DNA of 64,000 bases from Saxidomus purpurata (Eukaryota > Mollusca > Bivalvia > Venerida > Veneridae): the NCBI GenBank assembly GCA_022818135.1, contig JAFMSR010000009.1, positions 14,545,827 through 14,609,826 of the forward strand, in the 5' to 3' direction. Below, one piece after another: positions 31,680-43,289 of this stretch (position 1 is its first letter; each line of letters opens with the position of its first letter). The notes beneath the pieces are model-generated. The model was given only the letters and a program-made list of their open reading frames with translations, made no database searches and was not told where the DNA came from. A program made the translations under genes and the position numbers.

Positions 31680-32185
31680 ATGACATTTTTTTCACAAGCA
31701 ATACAATCTGAAAGTTTCATGAGGAAATCTTAAGAAATGACAAAGTTATAGCCAAAATCTAAGTACAAAAAGGGGCATAACTTTGTCAAAAATGACCTTT
31801 ATCTACAACATTTGGTGGCATCACAACCCTTTTGTCATACGAAATACAATTTGAAAGTTCGAAAAAGAAATCTTAAGAAATGTCAAAGTTATAGCCAACG
31901 CTAAGTTTTTGTGACGGACGGACAGACGGACGGACGTACTCACGGACTTTGTGAGGTTATCCCTTTGATCTTTCTTTGACCTTTGTTAACCCCATAATAT
32001 AATTGTTTAACCCCACAATACCCTTTTAACCCCATAATGACGGAATGAACTGAAACAACCTCACAATGCTAAGTTGTACTCAAACCCTAACCCCCTAATG
32101 TCTACTGGGCATGTACGGACATACGTAAGTACGGACGGACGGACAAAGCGATCCCTATGTATCGCCTTTTTTCCGAAAGAGCGAC
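31680..32185. repeat. Diverged repeats with GGACGGAC microsatellite
   Basis: Two copies of TTATAGCCAAxxCTAAG with AGAAATCTTAAGAAATG..CAAAGT about 130 bp apart, then GACGGACGGACAGACGGACG at 31915, several TAACCCCATAAT/ACCCCACAATA units, and ACGGACGGACGGAC at 32132. Confidence 0.65.
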
Positions 32186-32830
32186 ACAAAAAGGGCATTT
32201 CTGTCACTCGGACATCTTTCTTGATAAAATAAGAGCTACTTGTAAAAGTGAATGATCCTGGGACTTTAAACTATCCTGCATACTTGTTGAAACATTTTGA
32301 AGCATTTAGACATCATGCTTCTCTTTTCTTTATTTCTTTCTTTATTTACATTTATGTGTTCATGGTGACGTTTTTCACGAAATAAACGTTCCTGTACACA
32401 TACATGTAGGTGTACATAGAAAACGTGTACATGACTTTTGCCAGAAAATTATACCCGTGTATGTTGTAATGTGCATGTATTTAATATTATGACTTAGAAG
32501 GTAAGCAATACTTATTTTTTGCCGTTTAAATCTAATTCAGAAATGAACAATCTATTTCTCTAAGGGAAAATTTCATTACAGATAGATAGCTTGTAAACCG
32601 CTTCCAAAAACTCCGCCAAGAAATCCTGGCGAAAAGTGCAATAATAGGCAATCGAAGCAAATCCTCGCATTTAGCAATGAATATTAAAACGCGACAAGTG
32701 AAACTAAGAAATGCAGGGTCTTAATTTATAGGACTACAGTACCCTGCCGACGACTTATGATGTTGGTATTTTCGATTTGGCGTGGATCATAATCAACATG
32801 TACAATCAACATAAAAATAAAAAAGTTAAA
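32186..32830. other. No feature
   Basis: AT-rich, no repeat array or exon recognised. Confidence 0.45.
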
Positions 32831-32836
32831 ATTAAC

Positions 32837-32957
32837 CTGCCGGCGTCAAGCGAATCTCCCTTTACCACCAGACCATTGTCAGCATGCACTCCCATGTGGT
32901 GAATGAACGAATCAGCACTGACAGTCTGTCGTAAGCTATCACGACCAACAACTTTTC
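32837..32957 (-). CDS. Isolated exon-like segment, unknown product
   Basis: On the - strand: acceptor TATTTACACAG, 121 bp, donor CAG/GTTAAT. One frame is open throughout and encodes KVVGRDSLRQTVSADSFIHH then MGVHADNGLVVKGDSLDAG. GC content is clearly above its surroundings, as in the confirmed exons of this window. Phase is 1 on entry (two bases complete a codon) and 2 on exit. I do not recognise the family. The only phase-compatible partner I can suggest is 30938-31114. It would belong to a gene on the opposite strand from the three-finger/ShK/TSP1 gene. Confidence 0.4.
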
Positions 32958-33539
32958 CTGTGTAAATATAAAGAAAAGAATCTGTACATTATTTTCACGT
33001 TTTCCACGGACAACACATGCGTTAAGTGACTCACTTGTCCTTTGTGAGCGACAAATAAATGTTGATACGCGTTGAATATAGTTCGGGGTGTTTTTTGAAG
33101 ACAAATGAATATATTCAACTGATAGTACAGAGACACATTCATTATTTCTTAAACATTTTGTAAATGTAGCATTTAAAACACCGTATGTCCTTTTCAATCT
33201 TTTCATTTCCTGGTTATAAATACTTAGTTTGATTCATTTTTTTCAATCGGTCAATAGCTATGCATAGCTAATGTTTGTTGTAAGATTCAACAATTTATTT
33301 TTCATTTTATTTCCGATTAAGAACTATGTTATGACGAACATTTGTTGCTTGTGTACGTTACCCTATGTGCATTTTGAAGAACAGGAACCTATCTTGCAAC
33401 TTTTCTCTAATAAGATAGATGTCAATGACTATCAAATAAGTACTTTTAATCAACGACAAAAATCAAAACAAAACAGTATTGATAAAAGAAATACCTTTGA
33501 TTGTTGAAGTCTTTACATGAACTACTTGTATAAATATTC

Positions 33540-33995
33540 TACAATATTATGTCATCCCAACTAGGATATAAAAGTTTGATGTAATAAGAGCCATGTTAGA
33601 CCCCCCCCCCCTCCCCCCCATGAATTTCCTTCAGTACTTTTCAAGTTATGCTCAAGAAATGAAAATGTAATAATAATGGGGATAATTCAAAAAATTAGGC
33701 AAGGCACAGTTAAGATTATTGGTTACTGCTTTTTCCCCCTTTTTCTTCTATAATTTTAAAATTTTTAACCCCCCCCCCGTACCCCCCCCCCCCCCCCCCC
33801 CATACCCTTTATTACTTTTGAAGTTATGCTCCGGACAAGAAAAATCAAGAAAATGTAACAAAGGGGAATAATTCAAAAATTAGGCAAGGTAGAGTTATGG
33901 TTCTTGGGCACTGCACTAACGCTCCGGACAAAAGTATGACAGACGGACGGACGCACGGACGGAGTCCGTTACTCTATCCCTTCTGCCGAGGCGGG
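33540..33995 (-). repeat. Dispersed repeat copies with C-homopolymers
   Basis: Two reverse copies of the TTGTCCGGAGC family (CCTTCAGTACTTTTCAAGTT and TTATTACTTTTGAAGTTATG CTCCGGACAAG), each preceded by an impure run of C (33600-33618, 33770-33801), and ending in a GACGGACGGACGCACGGAC microsatellite. The C-runs are likely sequencing or slippage hot spots. Confidence 0.7.
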
Positions 33996-34351
33996 GGATA
34001 AAAAGAAGAAATGAAAAATTATAAAACATGCACCCTACCCACTAAAAGAAGTTGTACACTACCTTAAAGATGCATAGTAATAGCAAAGACCATATAAAAA
34101 CAGTCGCCGAGCTGACAAATGATTTTGAATTTGCGAAACAGAATGGCCATGATCATCTCGCGAACTACCAACACTTTTGCCAAGTGTAAAAGTAACAGAC
34201 CCCACCTACATAATGTAGACACAACAGTATGCACAAAACGAACACACATGTGTAATAGGTTTCATCTGAGATCGTCCGAGATCGTCCCAAAGGTTCTTTT
34301 TTTCCTTCTAATGTTTAATTGATTTTTAAGAGCACAACTTTCGATATTCCT

Positions 34352-34574
34352 CAGGTGGCCGGCGCGGGGTTTGGACCCCCATCCCCCCAGAGGCCCCTCT
34401 ACAACCCTGGTACCCCATATACTGATATATTAAAACAAAATAATAAAACAAAAAAAAATGTTTTCACTATATATATGTTTTATTATTTTGTTTAAATATA
34501 TCAGTATATGGGGTACCAGGGTTGTAAAGGGGCCTCTAGGGAGATGGGGGTCCAAACCCCGCGCCGGCCACCTG
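34352..34574. repeat. 99-bp near-perfect inverted repeat, 25-bp loop
   Basis: Arms 34352-34450 and 34476-34574 match at 95 of 99 positions when one is reverse-complemented. The outer end is CAGGTGGCCGGCGCGGGG and the inner end AATAATAAAACA. The four mismatches argue against a simple assembly mirror. The right arm abuts the retrotransposon fragment at 34575. Confidence 0.93.
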
Positions 34575-35070
34575 TGCCTCCAACTATATAAGGCTCTTGT
34601 GAGACCCCATCTAGATTATGGCTCCCCACACCCCCCCCCCCCCCCCCTGTAATATGGTCACCGAAACTAAAAAAGGACATTAAAACTGTTGAAAATGTAC
34701 AGCGCAGAGCCACCAGAATTGTGGGTAACCTCAGACATTACTCACACCAAGATAGGCTAAAAATTCTAGGACTACCTTCCCTTGAATATCGGCAAGAAAG
34801 AGCAGACATTGTGCAAGTATATAAAATCATGAATAATTTAGATAAGATTGACAAAAATAAGATATTCATAAGATATTCAAATTTTCAAACACCATCACAA
34901 GAGGTAATTCACAAAAACTGAACAAAAAAGGAGCAAGAATGAATTTGAAACAGGGTATCTTTAGTCACAACGTGGTGGATCCCTGGAATAAGCTCCCAGA
35001 ACGTATAGTTAAGGCACCCACCCTAAATGTATTTAAGGCAAGACTGAATAAAATTGGGGGGCTCAAATAA
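34575..35070 (+). mobile_element. 5'-truncated CR1-like non-LTR retrotransposon, broken
   Basis: Encodes the C-terminal end of a non-LTR reverse transcriptase: LYKALVRPHLDYGS, then after a C-homopolymer (34629-34647) that shifts the frame, a stretch ending in VENVQRRATRIVGN, then LKILGLPSLEYRQERADIV, and after another frameshift near 34900 the typical tail VVDPWNKLPERIVKAPTLN. These are thumb-region and C-terminal motifs of CR1/L2-type elements. At least two frame breaks make it a pseudogene; the catalytic core is absent. Truncation at the 5' side is normal for target-primed insertions. Confidence 0.85.
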
Positions 35071-36600
35071 ATTTATGCAAAACTGTTACACATAAGGACG
35101 TGGAAGTGTTTTTTGTTTCTTTTATCTCGGTTTTTAATTAAGTTTTTAAAAAGTAAGGTTCAGAACTGAAGTGGTTATTAACAGTTCAACTGTGAACACT
35201 ATACCAAAAATTCAGGGAACAGTGTAAATAGTGTTAATTTGAAAATATTTGTGCAGCTATCTATGAAATATTTGAAGAAAAAAATGCAAATTCGGGAAAA
35301 CAACATCAAAGAAGGCCATATAAACCACCGGTTTAATGTGCTATAAAGAGCACATACAAGCCTTGGACTATATGAACTATATGAACTATGTATGATATCA
35401 CAAACTCATTTTACAAATGTACTAAAAGTGAAAGAAATAAGACTTGGTCAAGTCGACTTCTGCCATTGTTTGTCCCAATAGCCTTCCTTTGTTTTCAGTA
35501 TCAATAAGCTTCTGCTAACAAGCTATCTTCGTAACTTGCTTAGATAGTTAAATTTTAACGATTACACGCGAAGATAAATGAATTAATAACTTATAGATGT
35601 TTACCTTACAACTTTTGATCGTTCTTTTCCTCCGGAAATTTTCCTAGTGACTAAAAGATCAAGTATGGCCACAAAAGGTGTGATCTTATTGTTAATCCTT
35701 ACATGGTATTTCTCTATTAAATGCTTATTCATAGTGGATAGTAGTAACTCCTAACGGTACTAGGCTATGGGGCAACAATAAGGGTAACGTTTGAAAAAAA
35801 AAACCTGATGTAAAGTCCCAGTTTAAAATCCTTTATCCTTTGATGTCCTATAAGCACTCTATTACAAGAAAAGAAAAAATATTTTAAAACTTAAAATGAT
35901 CAAAACTCTTTAAATAACATATCAATCCCTATTAGAACCCTCTTTCAAACGTTTATCAACTTTCCTTTCGTAAATTCACTCGGTCTTTTACTACGGAAAC
36001 GTCCGAGCTTCTCAGCTTTGCAAGGCTCAACCAACCAAAATCAAAACACTGACGTTTGCCAAACTGAAAGTGCTCACGACGGAGTGCTTAACATTTGAAA
36101 TTTAAATTTGAAATGCTATGACTAGATAGGTTTAAGTTTTGACTTAACAATTTTGAGAGAAAAAACAATCCCTACGTCACGTTTTACCATGGAAAAACAT
36201 AAAACATAATCTTAACATATGTGAAACATAACTACAATTTTAACATATATGAAACATAACGTACAGTCTTAACATATTTGATTTTTTACTTGAAATAAAG
36301 TCTTATCTTTTTACTGAAAATTTGAGGGTTGTTCTCTGCCCCAGTGTGAAGATGTAAATATCCGTATGTGCCTGTTCCATCAAATAAATTGTTTTGTGCG
36401 TGCCTCATGTTTATGTACTGACGTGCATACTGGCGACTGAGAGAATAAAATGAATTGAATTGAAAGACCGCATTGAATTTTTATAAAATGTAAAGGGATG
36501 TTGTTTTCAGTTATGGGTATATACTTTTATTTGGAATGGCTTATTCTCAGACCATATGTAACCTTTCCAATACAAGTATACAATATAACAAGCTGTGCAG
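35071..36600. other. No feature
   Basis: AT-rich, no repeat array or convincing exon. Confidence 0.45.
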
Positions 36601-36607
36601 TACTGTT

Positions 36608-36665
36608 TTTTCCAGGGAGTCTCGATAAGCTACAAGCCTTCAACACAATCGAGCTGAAATAAATA
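36608..36665 (+). repeat. SINE 3'-end fragment
   Basis: GGGAGTCTCGATAAGCTACA then AGCCTTCAACACAATCGAGC matches the 3' end of the SINE at 29180-29362. The head is missing. Confidence 0.65.
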
Positions 36666-36910
36666 CGTATTTATAAACTAAACAACCTGTGCACCATTTT
36701 ACGATAAAATACATCACGCTCCTCCATGGTCAATGTTGTCCCACGTAAGTGCTGAATTCTGTTTGCCAAACTTAACACATAGTAAAACTTCATTACTGTA
36801 GCTTAAGAAACAAGAAATTCAATGAGCTGGTCCTATTTTCACGCCAATTGTCATTGGAACACCGTTAGACAATGCTACAAACCAATAATTACAGCTCTGT
36901 ACATTGCAGT

Positions 36911-36961
36911 AATGGCGACGAAAAGTTTCTTGTACATCCTGTGCATATTTTCTCCAGGTTT
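36911..36961 (+). other. Signal-peptide-like start exon candidate
   Basis: After CATTGCAG comes TA and an ATG whose frame begins MATKSFLYILCIFSPG, with a possible weak donor CCAG/GTTTGC. It resembles the start of a secreted protein but no downstream exon fits its phase directly. The opposite strand is also open here (36819-37088), so this could be chance. Confidence 0.2.
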
Positions 36962-37905
36962 GCTTATGACTGGATGAAACTAGTCTTAAAACTACTCTTA
37001 AAGTCCGTACTGCGAACTGGAAGGAAGTCTTTAGTTCGTAATTCACAATTGCCAATTCGAACCACGAACTGCGAACTGGCAATCGCAAGACAATGGTCTT
37101 TAGTGACTACTGACTGCACTTGCCTAAGCGACTGAATGGTACAGGGAATTCCATGGAGTTTTAACAAAAATGGAAGGTTGAGGCATAAATGTATCGCGTT
37201 CATCGTCCGCCTGCCGTCCGTTCGGTGCTATCAATAAATAACGGATAGACGCAATTTCCATTGTGAGAGAATGCACATAGGTTTCCAGTTGAGGTCATTG
37301 ATTACAATTCCTAATATTTATCAATAAAATTAGAGCTATAAGTAAAAAAAACACAAGCGAATTTAATGACACATGAAATGAATTTGTTTCACCACTTCGT
37401 GTTGTGTCCAAAACCGGCAACGAAACTTTGCATATATTGCCTTTGAATTATTAAAACCAGCAGTTTCCTGTTTACGTACGTTTCACTGTTCACAGCCACG
37501 TGCTTGTTAGCTAATCACATTCAAATTATATTTTGTAAGGTCTCTTGAAATTCGAGATAACGAGAGGCGACTGTACATAAAAAAAATAAGTGGCACTTTC
37601 ATAGTATGGATATATCCTCACATTTTTTCATTGGAATTGCCCCTGAGTTAAAGAGGCTGTCCCAAAAACTGGTACCACATTAAAAGCATAAATAATAGAA
37701 TAATGCATTATTACTTAAACTTAAATGTTTAAGCTATACATTCCAGTCATCATCGGTAAAACCATTGTTTTAAAATTTGTTGAACTATGTAATGTTGTTG
37801 TACATTAACAAGTGGATAGCGATTTATGACATAAGGTCTCTATGTTTAGTTTTTGTGATAAAATGAGGCATTTATCGATATATATTGTACTTTTTACTTT
37901 CCAAG

Positions 37906-38098
37906 GCCTTACCATTTGTTACATATAGTACTTGACAGTCAACTGATACTTAGTATAGGAGAATGTGTCCTCTACAAGGACGAGACCCAGAGAGTTTTCT
38001 TTCTCAGAATTGATGTACATGTACTAAGTAATGAGATTGATTTTGAGATTGAATGTGTTCCATTGCTTCTCAGTGATTTCTTACTATCTTTGAAAATG
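37906..38098 (+). CDS. Isolated exon-like segment, unknown product
   Basis: Acceptor TACTTTTTACTTTCCAAG, 193 bp open in one frame (one base then 64 codons), donor ATG/GTGAGT, which is a strong match. Encodes PYHLLHIVLDSQLILSIGEC, then VLYKDETQRVFFLRIDVHVL and SNEIDFEIECVPLLLSDFLL. The pattern of alternating hydrophobic residues suggests beta strands. I do not recognise the family. Partner exons were not found, although 36911 on the same strand could be part of the same gene through an unseen exon. Confidence 0.4.
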
Positions 38099-38109
38099 GT
38101 GAGTTCCAT

Positions 38110-40085
38110 TAACTGATCATTTGAAAATCGTTTGCACCTTATCAACATAGTTTGGTGCTAGCAAAACTCGGCTGCATTTTGGTAGCGTTACAACAACAAC
38201 AACGCGCTAACCTTCGGGCATCGTCGGAACCCACGGTTAATTCCTACCGCTCCCGTCATAATCAGTTGGATACTGAATAGCCTGGGTTACCGAGGATAAC
38301 CTTCGGGGTGCATGTATAAATTGAACATAGATAATACTCTACTATATAGTAAATCATCCATAGCATATTATAATTATAAGGCTTTTACATATACACGAAA
38401 GAGATTCTCACGATCTTGTGTTCCGGGTATAAAATCCCGGGTGAATTCTGAATTGAAATAATGTAAAATTGCTGTTTGTACGTAAACATATTGATGTGTG
38501 TGATCACTGTTTTGTTAGATCCTGTATCCGTATAACAGATTAATTTCCAGTTTTGTCATACACCATATCAAATCCAATGTAAAATTTCAAAATATGCTCT
38601 ATGGGCTTGGGTTTGGGTAAAGACAAGGCCAATAATGATCAAGTCTTTCATTTAGTAACATATACTAGAAGATCTCTCCTCGACGTTAAAACTGATCATC
38701 ATTGGTAACTACTTCATTCTGCAATTTGCAGTTTCAATCGCAAACTGAGCTGGCAACTAGTTTGCAACTAGTTTGCACTTGGCGATTTGCAATTTCAATT
38801 AAAAGACTTCTAGACATAGATATTTGACCAAACTTTTGACCAGACAAAAGGATGTTACATTTAACCGTTCTTGCCACTTAATTTCGGCCCTTGAGGATTT
38901 TGCATTACCCATAACAATTTGATTTAGTATGTTGGAGTACTGTACACGTATAGACCAAAAACGTGTTTTATAAAAATATTTCAAGGTCATAATTATTATC
39001 CTTCAAAATGACCATAACAGGAAAATGCTTAAACAAACTTAATGACTGTTTTGAAAATATGAAAGAATAAGTTAAACTAAAAAAATGCTTATTTCTCTTA
39101 TAAGCAGAAAGAAAAGAAAACAGACCTTATCAATTTTGACTAAGACTGTCACAACGTAAAGCTGTTACACTTGTTCAACATATTTTCTGGCAATCATTTC
39201 GGTAATAGAGCATCTATTTGCTTTTCTACGATTATGAATTCTCGCAAAATACTTTTTTATCTTGTAAGCTAGTCACACTGAAGAATAATATCACAATTCC
39301 TAATTATTTACATCACTAAATCAATGGTTTCAAATACATTATTTCCCGGTGATAATCCTACAGATAATTTTGGTTAAATGTAAGTTAATCTTTGGATAAA
39401 AAGAAGTTTCCATCACGAGACATTTGTAGATGTATCAGTCACCTCACTGGAACGCCAAAACAGTTAGGACCTACCCTAAGTGACGGATATTTCCATCTAA
39501 ACCCCCATACTATTTTGGCATGCTATCTGTTGTTATACATTCTACCAATTTAAAAAGCAAATTACAGATCTGATTGCCTGCAGGTCTGCAGTGCAGACCT
39601 TCCAAATATAATATTACAATTCTGCTCTCAGGCAGGCGACACATGTAATATAGGGATCACTTCTCCGTCGTGATGAAATACATTAACGTGATGTAATATA
39701 TAATGTTTGTACTTGCAAAATAGGAGTGGCTTTAAAATCTCAATTATACACAAAATAAAAGTTGTAGTAGATCTAGAATTATAACAAAATTTATAAAATA
39801 GAGGAAAACAATTACTTAATTTGTTTGAAAAGAAAAAAACTGGATTAAGTTCAAATTGACTAAAAAGGGAGGTAATAAATTGTTAGAAAATCAAAGCACT
39901 GAAGGTGCTGATAGAAAGTTAAATGTTATGATATAGTTTGACTTTCAGTTAGTTGGTTTTTACATATGTTTGATCTATACAATACATGAAATACATGTTT
40001 TTACTTGTGTACTCTAGTGAATTTTTTGTCTCCATAATTAATGACTGTCATTAATTGTCTTATTAAAGGGACTATCCCTACATCT
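38110..40085. other. No gene; minor inverted repeats
   Basis: Contains a 7-bp perfect stem GGTCTGC-AGT-GCAGACC near 39583-39600 and a pair of AACCTTCGGG words at 38211 and 38299. No exon recognised. Confidence 0.4.
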
Positions 40086-40089
40086 AGCA

Positions 40090-40915
40090 GATTTTTTTCT
40101 CATGTTTGACGCAATAATTTTGTTTATGTCTACAATATAGACCTTTAGCCTATACTATTATCGAAAATCTCCTTTCGCCTAGTGCAACAAAGCCCAAAGC
40201 TTGGGGATTTGGTCTGTGGCACTGTCACGTATCCTCTGCAAATCTTGTCCAGTCCAATCATTCCCTCGAGACCAAATAGTTGCCTTGTACGGGTTCACTT
40301 GTTTTGCAGAGACTTGTATAAGAAAAAGATGAAATACTTCTAGTCAAAAACCGCAATGCACAGAGACTAGATATTTGTTGTGTTCTCAACTAAGTAAGTT
40401 TATATCAAACCACCTGGGTTAAAATCAGCTAACCCCTCGTGGCTTATCTTACGTTGACTTATATTGGAAAAAAAATGAAATGGTCTAAACCCCGGTAAAG
40501 CCTTTGTCGTTGTCATCTACGGAGTTAATTCAAATCATGCTGTCCCAGTCGCTGGTTTTGCTTTTTTACAAAGACTTGTATAAGAAAAACTTCAAAACAT
40601 TGAAATACTAATTTTGATCCCAGGAGTACGATTTGAACAGTAGAAACCACTACGCAATGATAGACGCAAGCCATCTAAGCTCTTGCCTTGTGGATTAAGA
40701 CCAGGATAATTTTAAAGTTTTTTTCTTTCTGCATTGGATTAAAATCTTTGAATACACTTGGTAGAGAAACACCATAGCAACATTCCTGCGGAGTTTGGTT
40801 GAAATTGTCGCAATGGTTTTGAAGGAGATGTAGTCTAAGGCAAATTGTGGACGACAAACGGACGGACAATGGACATCCACCGATCCGATTCGTGCTCAGG
40901 TGAGTTAAAGAGACA
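40090..40915 (+). repeat. Diverged tandem-core repeat element
   Basis: Units like AAAACCGCAATGCACAGAGA and CTACGCAATGATAGACGCAA..GCCATCTAAGCTCTTGCCTT match the 166-bp units at 16700. Near the right end, GAAGGAGATGTAGTCTAAGG and CGGACGGACAATGGACAT are followed by GTGCTCAGGTGAGTTAAAG, a decayed version of the hairpin terminus. Confidence 0.6.
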
Positions 40916-41807
40916 GGTATATAAGAAACACATTTTGTATCAAATTTAATAGAATTTGAAAGCGAGACATTGTTTAACAATGTTCAACAACAATCTTTTA
41001 GTATACAATGTTAAAATGACAAATAAAAATATTGACTTGAATAAAATAAATGTAAATGAAATACATGCAACAACGAGTCTGTATAAATACACTTGAGTAC
41101 TTGGCGTGCAACAAAAAAACAATCGATAAAAACTACATATGAAGTTATCAACACAAGCATTTACGCAACAAATATGCAACTCCTGTAAAATTTTAAAATA
41201 TTCATCACTCTATACATGTATATATTTCCGTCGGAGGTCTGTATTGCTAAAAAAATGTCTAAGAAACAAAATTTCAAAGTCATAATCATTACCGTTAATT
41301 CTAGTTGACCATACTGCAGGATGGTCAGGTACAATACTTGAAACTTAATGATGATTTTGAAAATAGGAAAGAATATATTAAACTGGCTTTTTTCTCTTAT
41401 AAGCAGAAAGAAAATGAAAACAAACCTTACACAAATAGGCGGATTATCAATTTGGACTGAGACAGTCACAAAATAAAACTGTTACACGGGTTTATATTCT
41501 ATGGCTATAACTTCGGTAATATTGTTTTTCTACGAGTGTATAATAGTGCTAAATATGTTTAAAAAAAATAAAAAATTCCCTCTACAATTTGAATACAATG
41601 TTTGTACTTTTACCAACATATTTAAATACTCTGTAGGGTTTCCCCAATACTGCTGTTATTGATGGACATGAATTTGTACTCATTTTCCTATATTGATACA
41701 GTATTTGTATTTGGGATGAAATAAAAGTATTGTTGTTGTTGTTGTTGTCTTTCTTATAAGTATAATGGTCACATTGATGGGTAATCACATTTCATAAATA
41801 TTCACAA
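40916..41807. other. No gene
   Basis: AT-rich. Part of it (41230-41470) repeats phrases from 38960-39130 (AAGCAGAAAGAAAA, CAATTTTGACTAAGACTGTCACA versus CAATTTGGACTGAGACAGTCACA), so the two are diverged duplicates. No exon. Confidence 0.5.
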
Positions 41808-41998
41808 TACAGAGCACTTTGTATATAACGATTCCGGATATAGCGAAAATCCGGATATAAGGAACACATTTTCCCTGTTCGAGTTTTTGTTCTTCCTTTA
41901 TATTATATGAAAATGATATATGGATATAAAAAAATCCAGATATAAGGAGCACATTATAATGGCCCCAAAGAGTTCATTATAAACGGAGTTTCCTGTAC
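41808..41998. mobile_element. Mariner-type MITE
   Basis: Left ACAGAGCACTTTGTATATAA CGATTCCGG, right TTCATTATAAACGGAGTTTC CTGTA. These are imperfect inverted ends of ACAGxAAACTCCGT type. Internal 'ATCCGGATATAAGGAACACA' recurs as 'ATCCAGATATAAGGAGCACA'. Same family as 21277-21490. Confidence 0.6.
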
Positions 41999-43084
41999 TA
42001 AATCAATGCTTTCAAATATATTATTACCCGTTGATGAGCCACCCTATAATTAAGGTGGAGTGTAGCAATATCTGGACATGTTACAGTCTACAGTAACTGC
42101 TAAACATACGATACTTATGTTTCTGGCAATATTCAAAAGTGGATTCGGCCGTCGTCCCTGGCATTATTCAAAAATGGACGCAGCTGTCTTCCGCTTTTGC
42201 GCAGTACATGACATGTTTCAAAATCATAAATATAAGAAGTTGGCGACACTTAGATTAGAACAAAATCCATTGTAAGGGATGTCACGCACCATGAATTCAC
42301 TCGAATATTTTACTAATAGTGGGCCAATACCAGTTACCATTTCTTTCACTCACTGCAAAGAGTAATAGAATCCAGCAAACAAACGGCCAACGCATTCGTT
42401 TCACAATCCGGCATACCAAATGTGATACGGGTTATGCCGGTTTTGTGAGCGTTCACCTGATTTCACTTGTCAAACGAATGTCTTGCCAGGTTCCTGCAAC
42501 AAACGACCGATGTCGAACGTTTGCTCGATTTTAAGAAACTTTACAGGTCCAATTTTGTAAAACCAACTCTTCATGCAGGAGATAATTTTCTCTTCGATAT
42601 ATGGTTGGCATATCATATTTCAAATCCTGGCGAAACAAACGCTTATCCTTATTCTCAGTTTAGATGCATAAGGAATATAGGTCTAAATTTGAATTAATGC
42701 ATTTCCATACCAAAATATGTTAGTTAAAACATGAATGCAGAGAATGATCATTTTGATTTATGGACCCACTACGGAGGGCTCGGAAAAGGAACGACAACTC
42801 TGGATATAGAGTGGTGTCTGCGACCGTTAGCCGTGTTGGATCCGTCTTCAGTAAACTGGCTGTGTCTAGTTTGTTTCGCCTTTCAACTGCAGCTTAGTTT
42901 TAATGCAATATACCAAATACTGTCAGTCATACAGAAATAACTACATGTTCATTCTAAGCAACAAAAAGCACTCTCAATTTCCGAATATGAGCAAGAAAAA
43001 TAGTTTATTTCCGACTATTTATTTAGTCTTGAAAATCAGGATATCACCGGGAACCTTTGTTTTGCTGTGGTTTACAAGCATCCT
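41999..43084. other. Intergenic, includes probable MIOX 3' untranslated region at its right end
   Basis: Short + frames (42078-42940) are open but have no splice or domain support. The last few hundred bases should contain the MIOX 3' untranslated region (- strand). Confidence 0.4.
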
Positions 43085-43289
43085 TCACCACTTCAGTTTA
43101 CCAGGCACATATTTGTCAACAAGTTTTCTATAATAGGGCATCAACTCGTCCAAATCGGGAATGTCAGGACATTTTGTGTAAAGGTCGAACTTGTTAAACT
43201 CTTGTACCCAGCTCAGCATTTCAAGATCCTTGTTGTTACATAGATGATTGTAATCCCCACCAGAATGCCACGGGTAGAAGGAATGGAAC
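43085..43289 (-). CDS. MIOX: MIOX exon 5
   Basis: Acceptor GTATACTACAG; ends in TGA. Encodes [13 protein letters not shown] (ligand H218), [13 protein letters not shown] (ligand D251) and the PGKLKW end. Confidence 0.97.

Noticed and set aside
34458..34652. 64-codon + strand frame
   Set aside because: The first half is the inverted-repeat arm and the last codons are a C-run; only the middle is retrotransposon sequence.
36819..37203. Overlapping frames of 79-89 codons on both strands
   Set aside because: Both strands are open at once over a GAACTGCGAACTGGCAA-type short repeat; no splice support except a weak + strand start candidate, which is listed separately.
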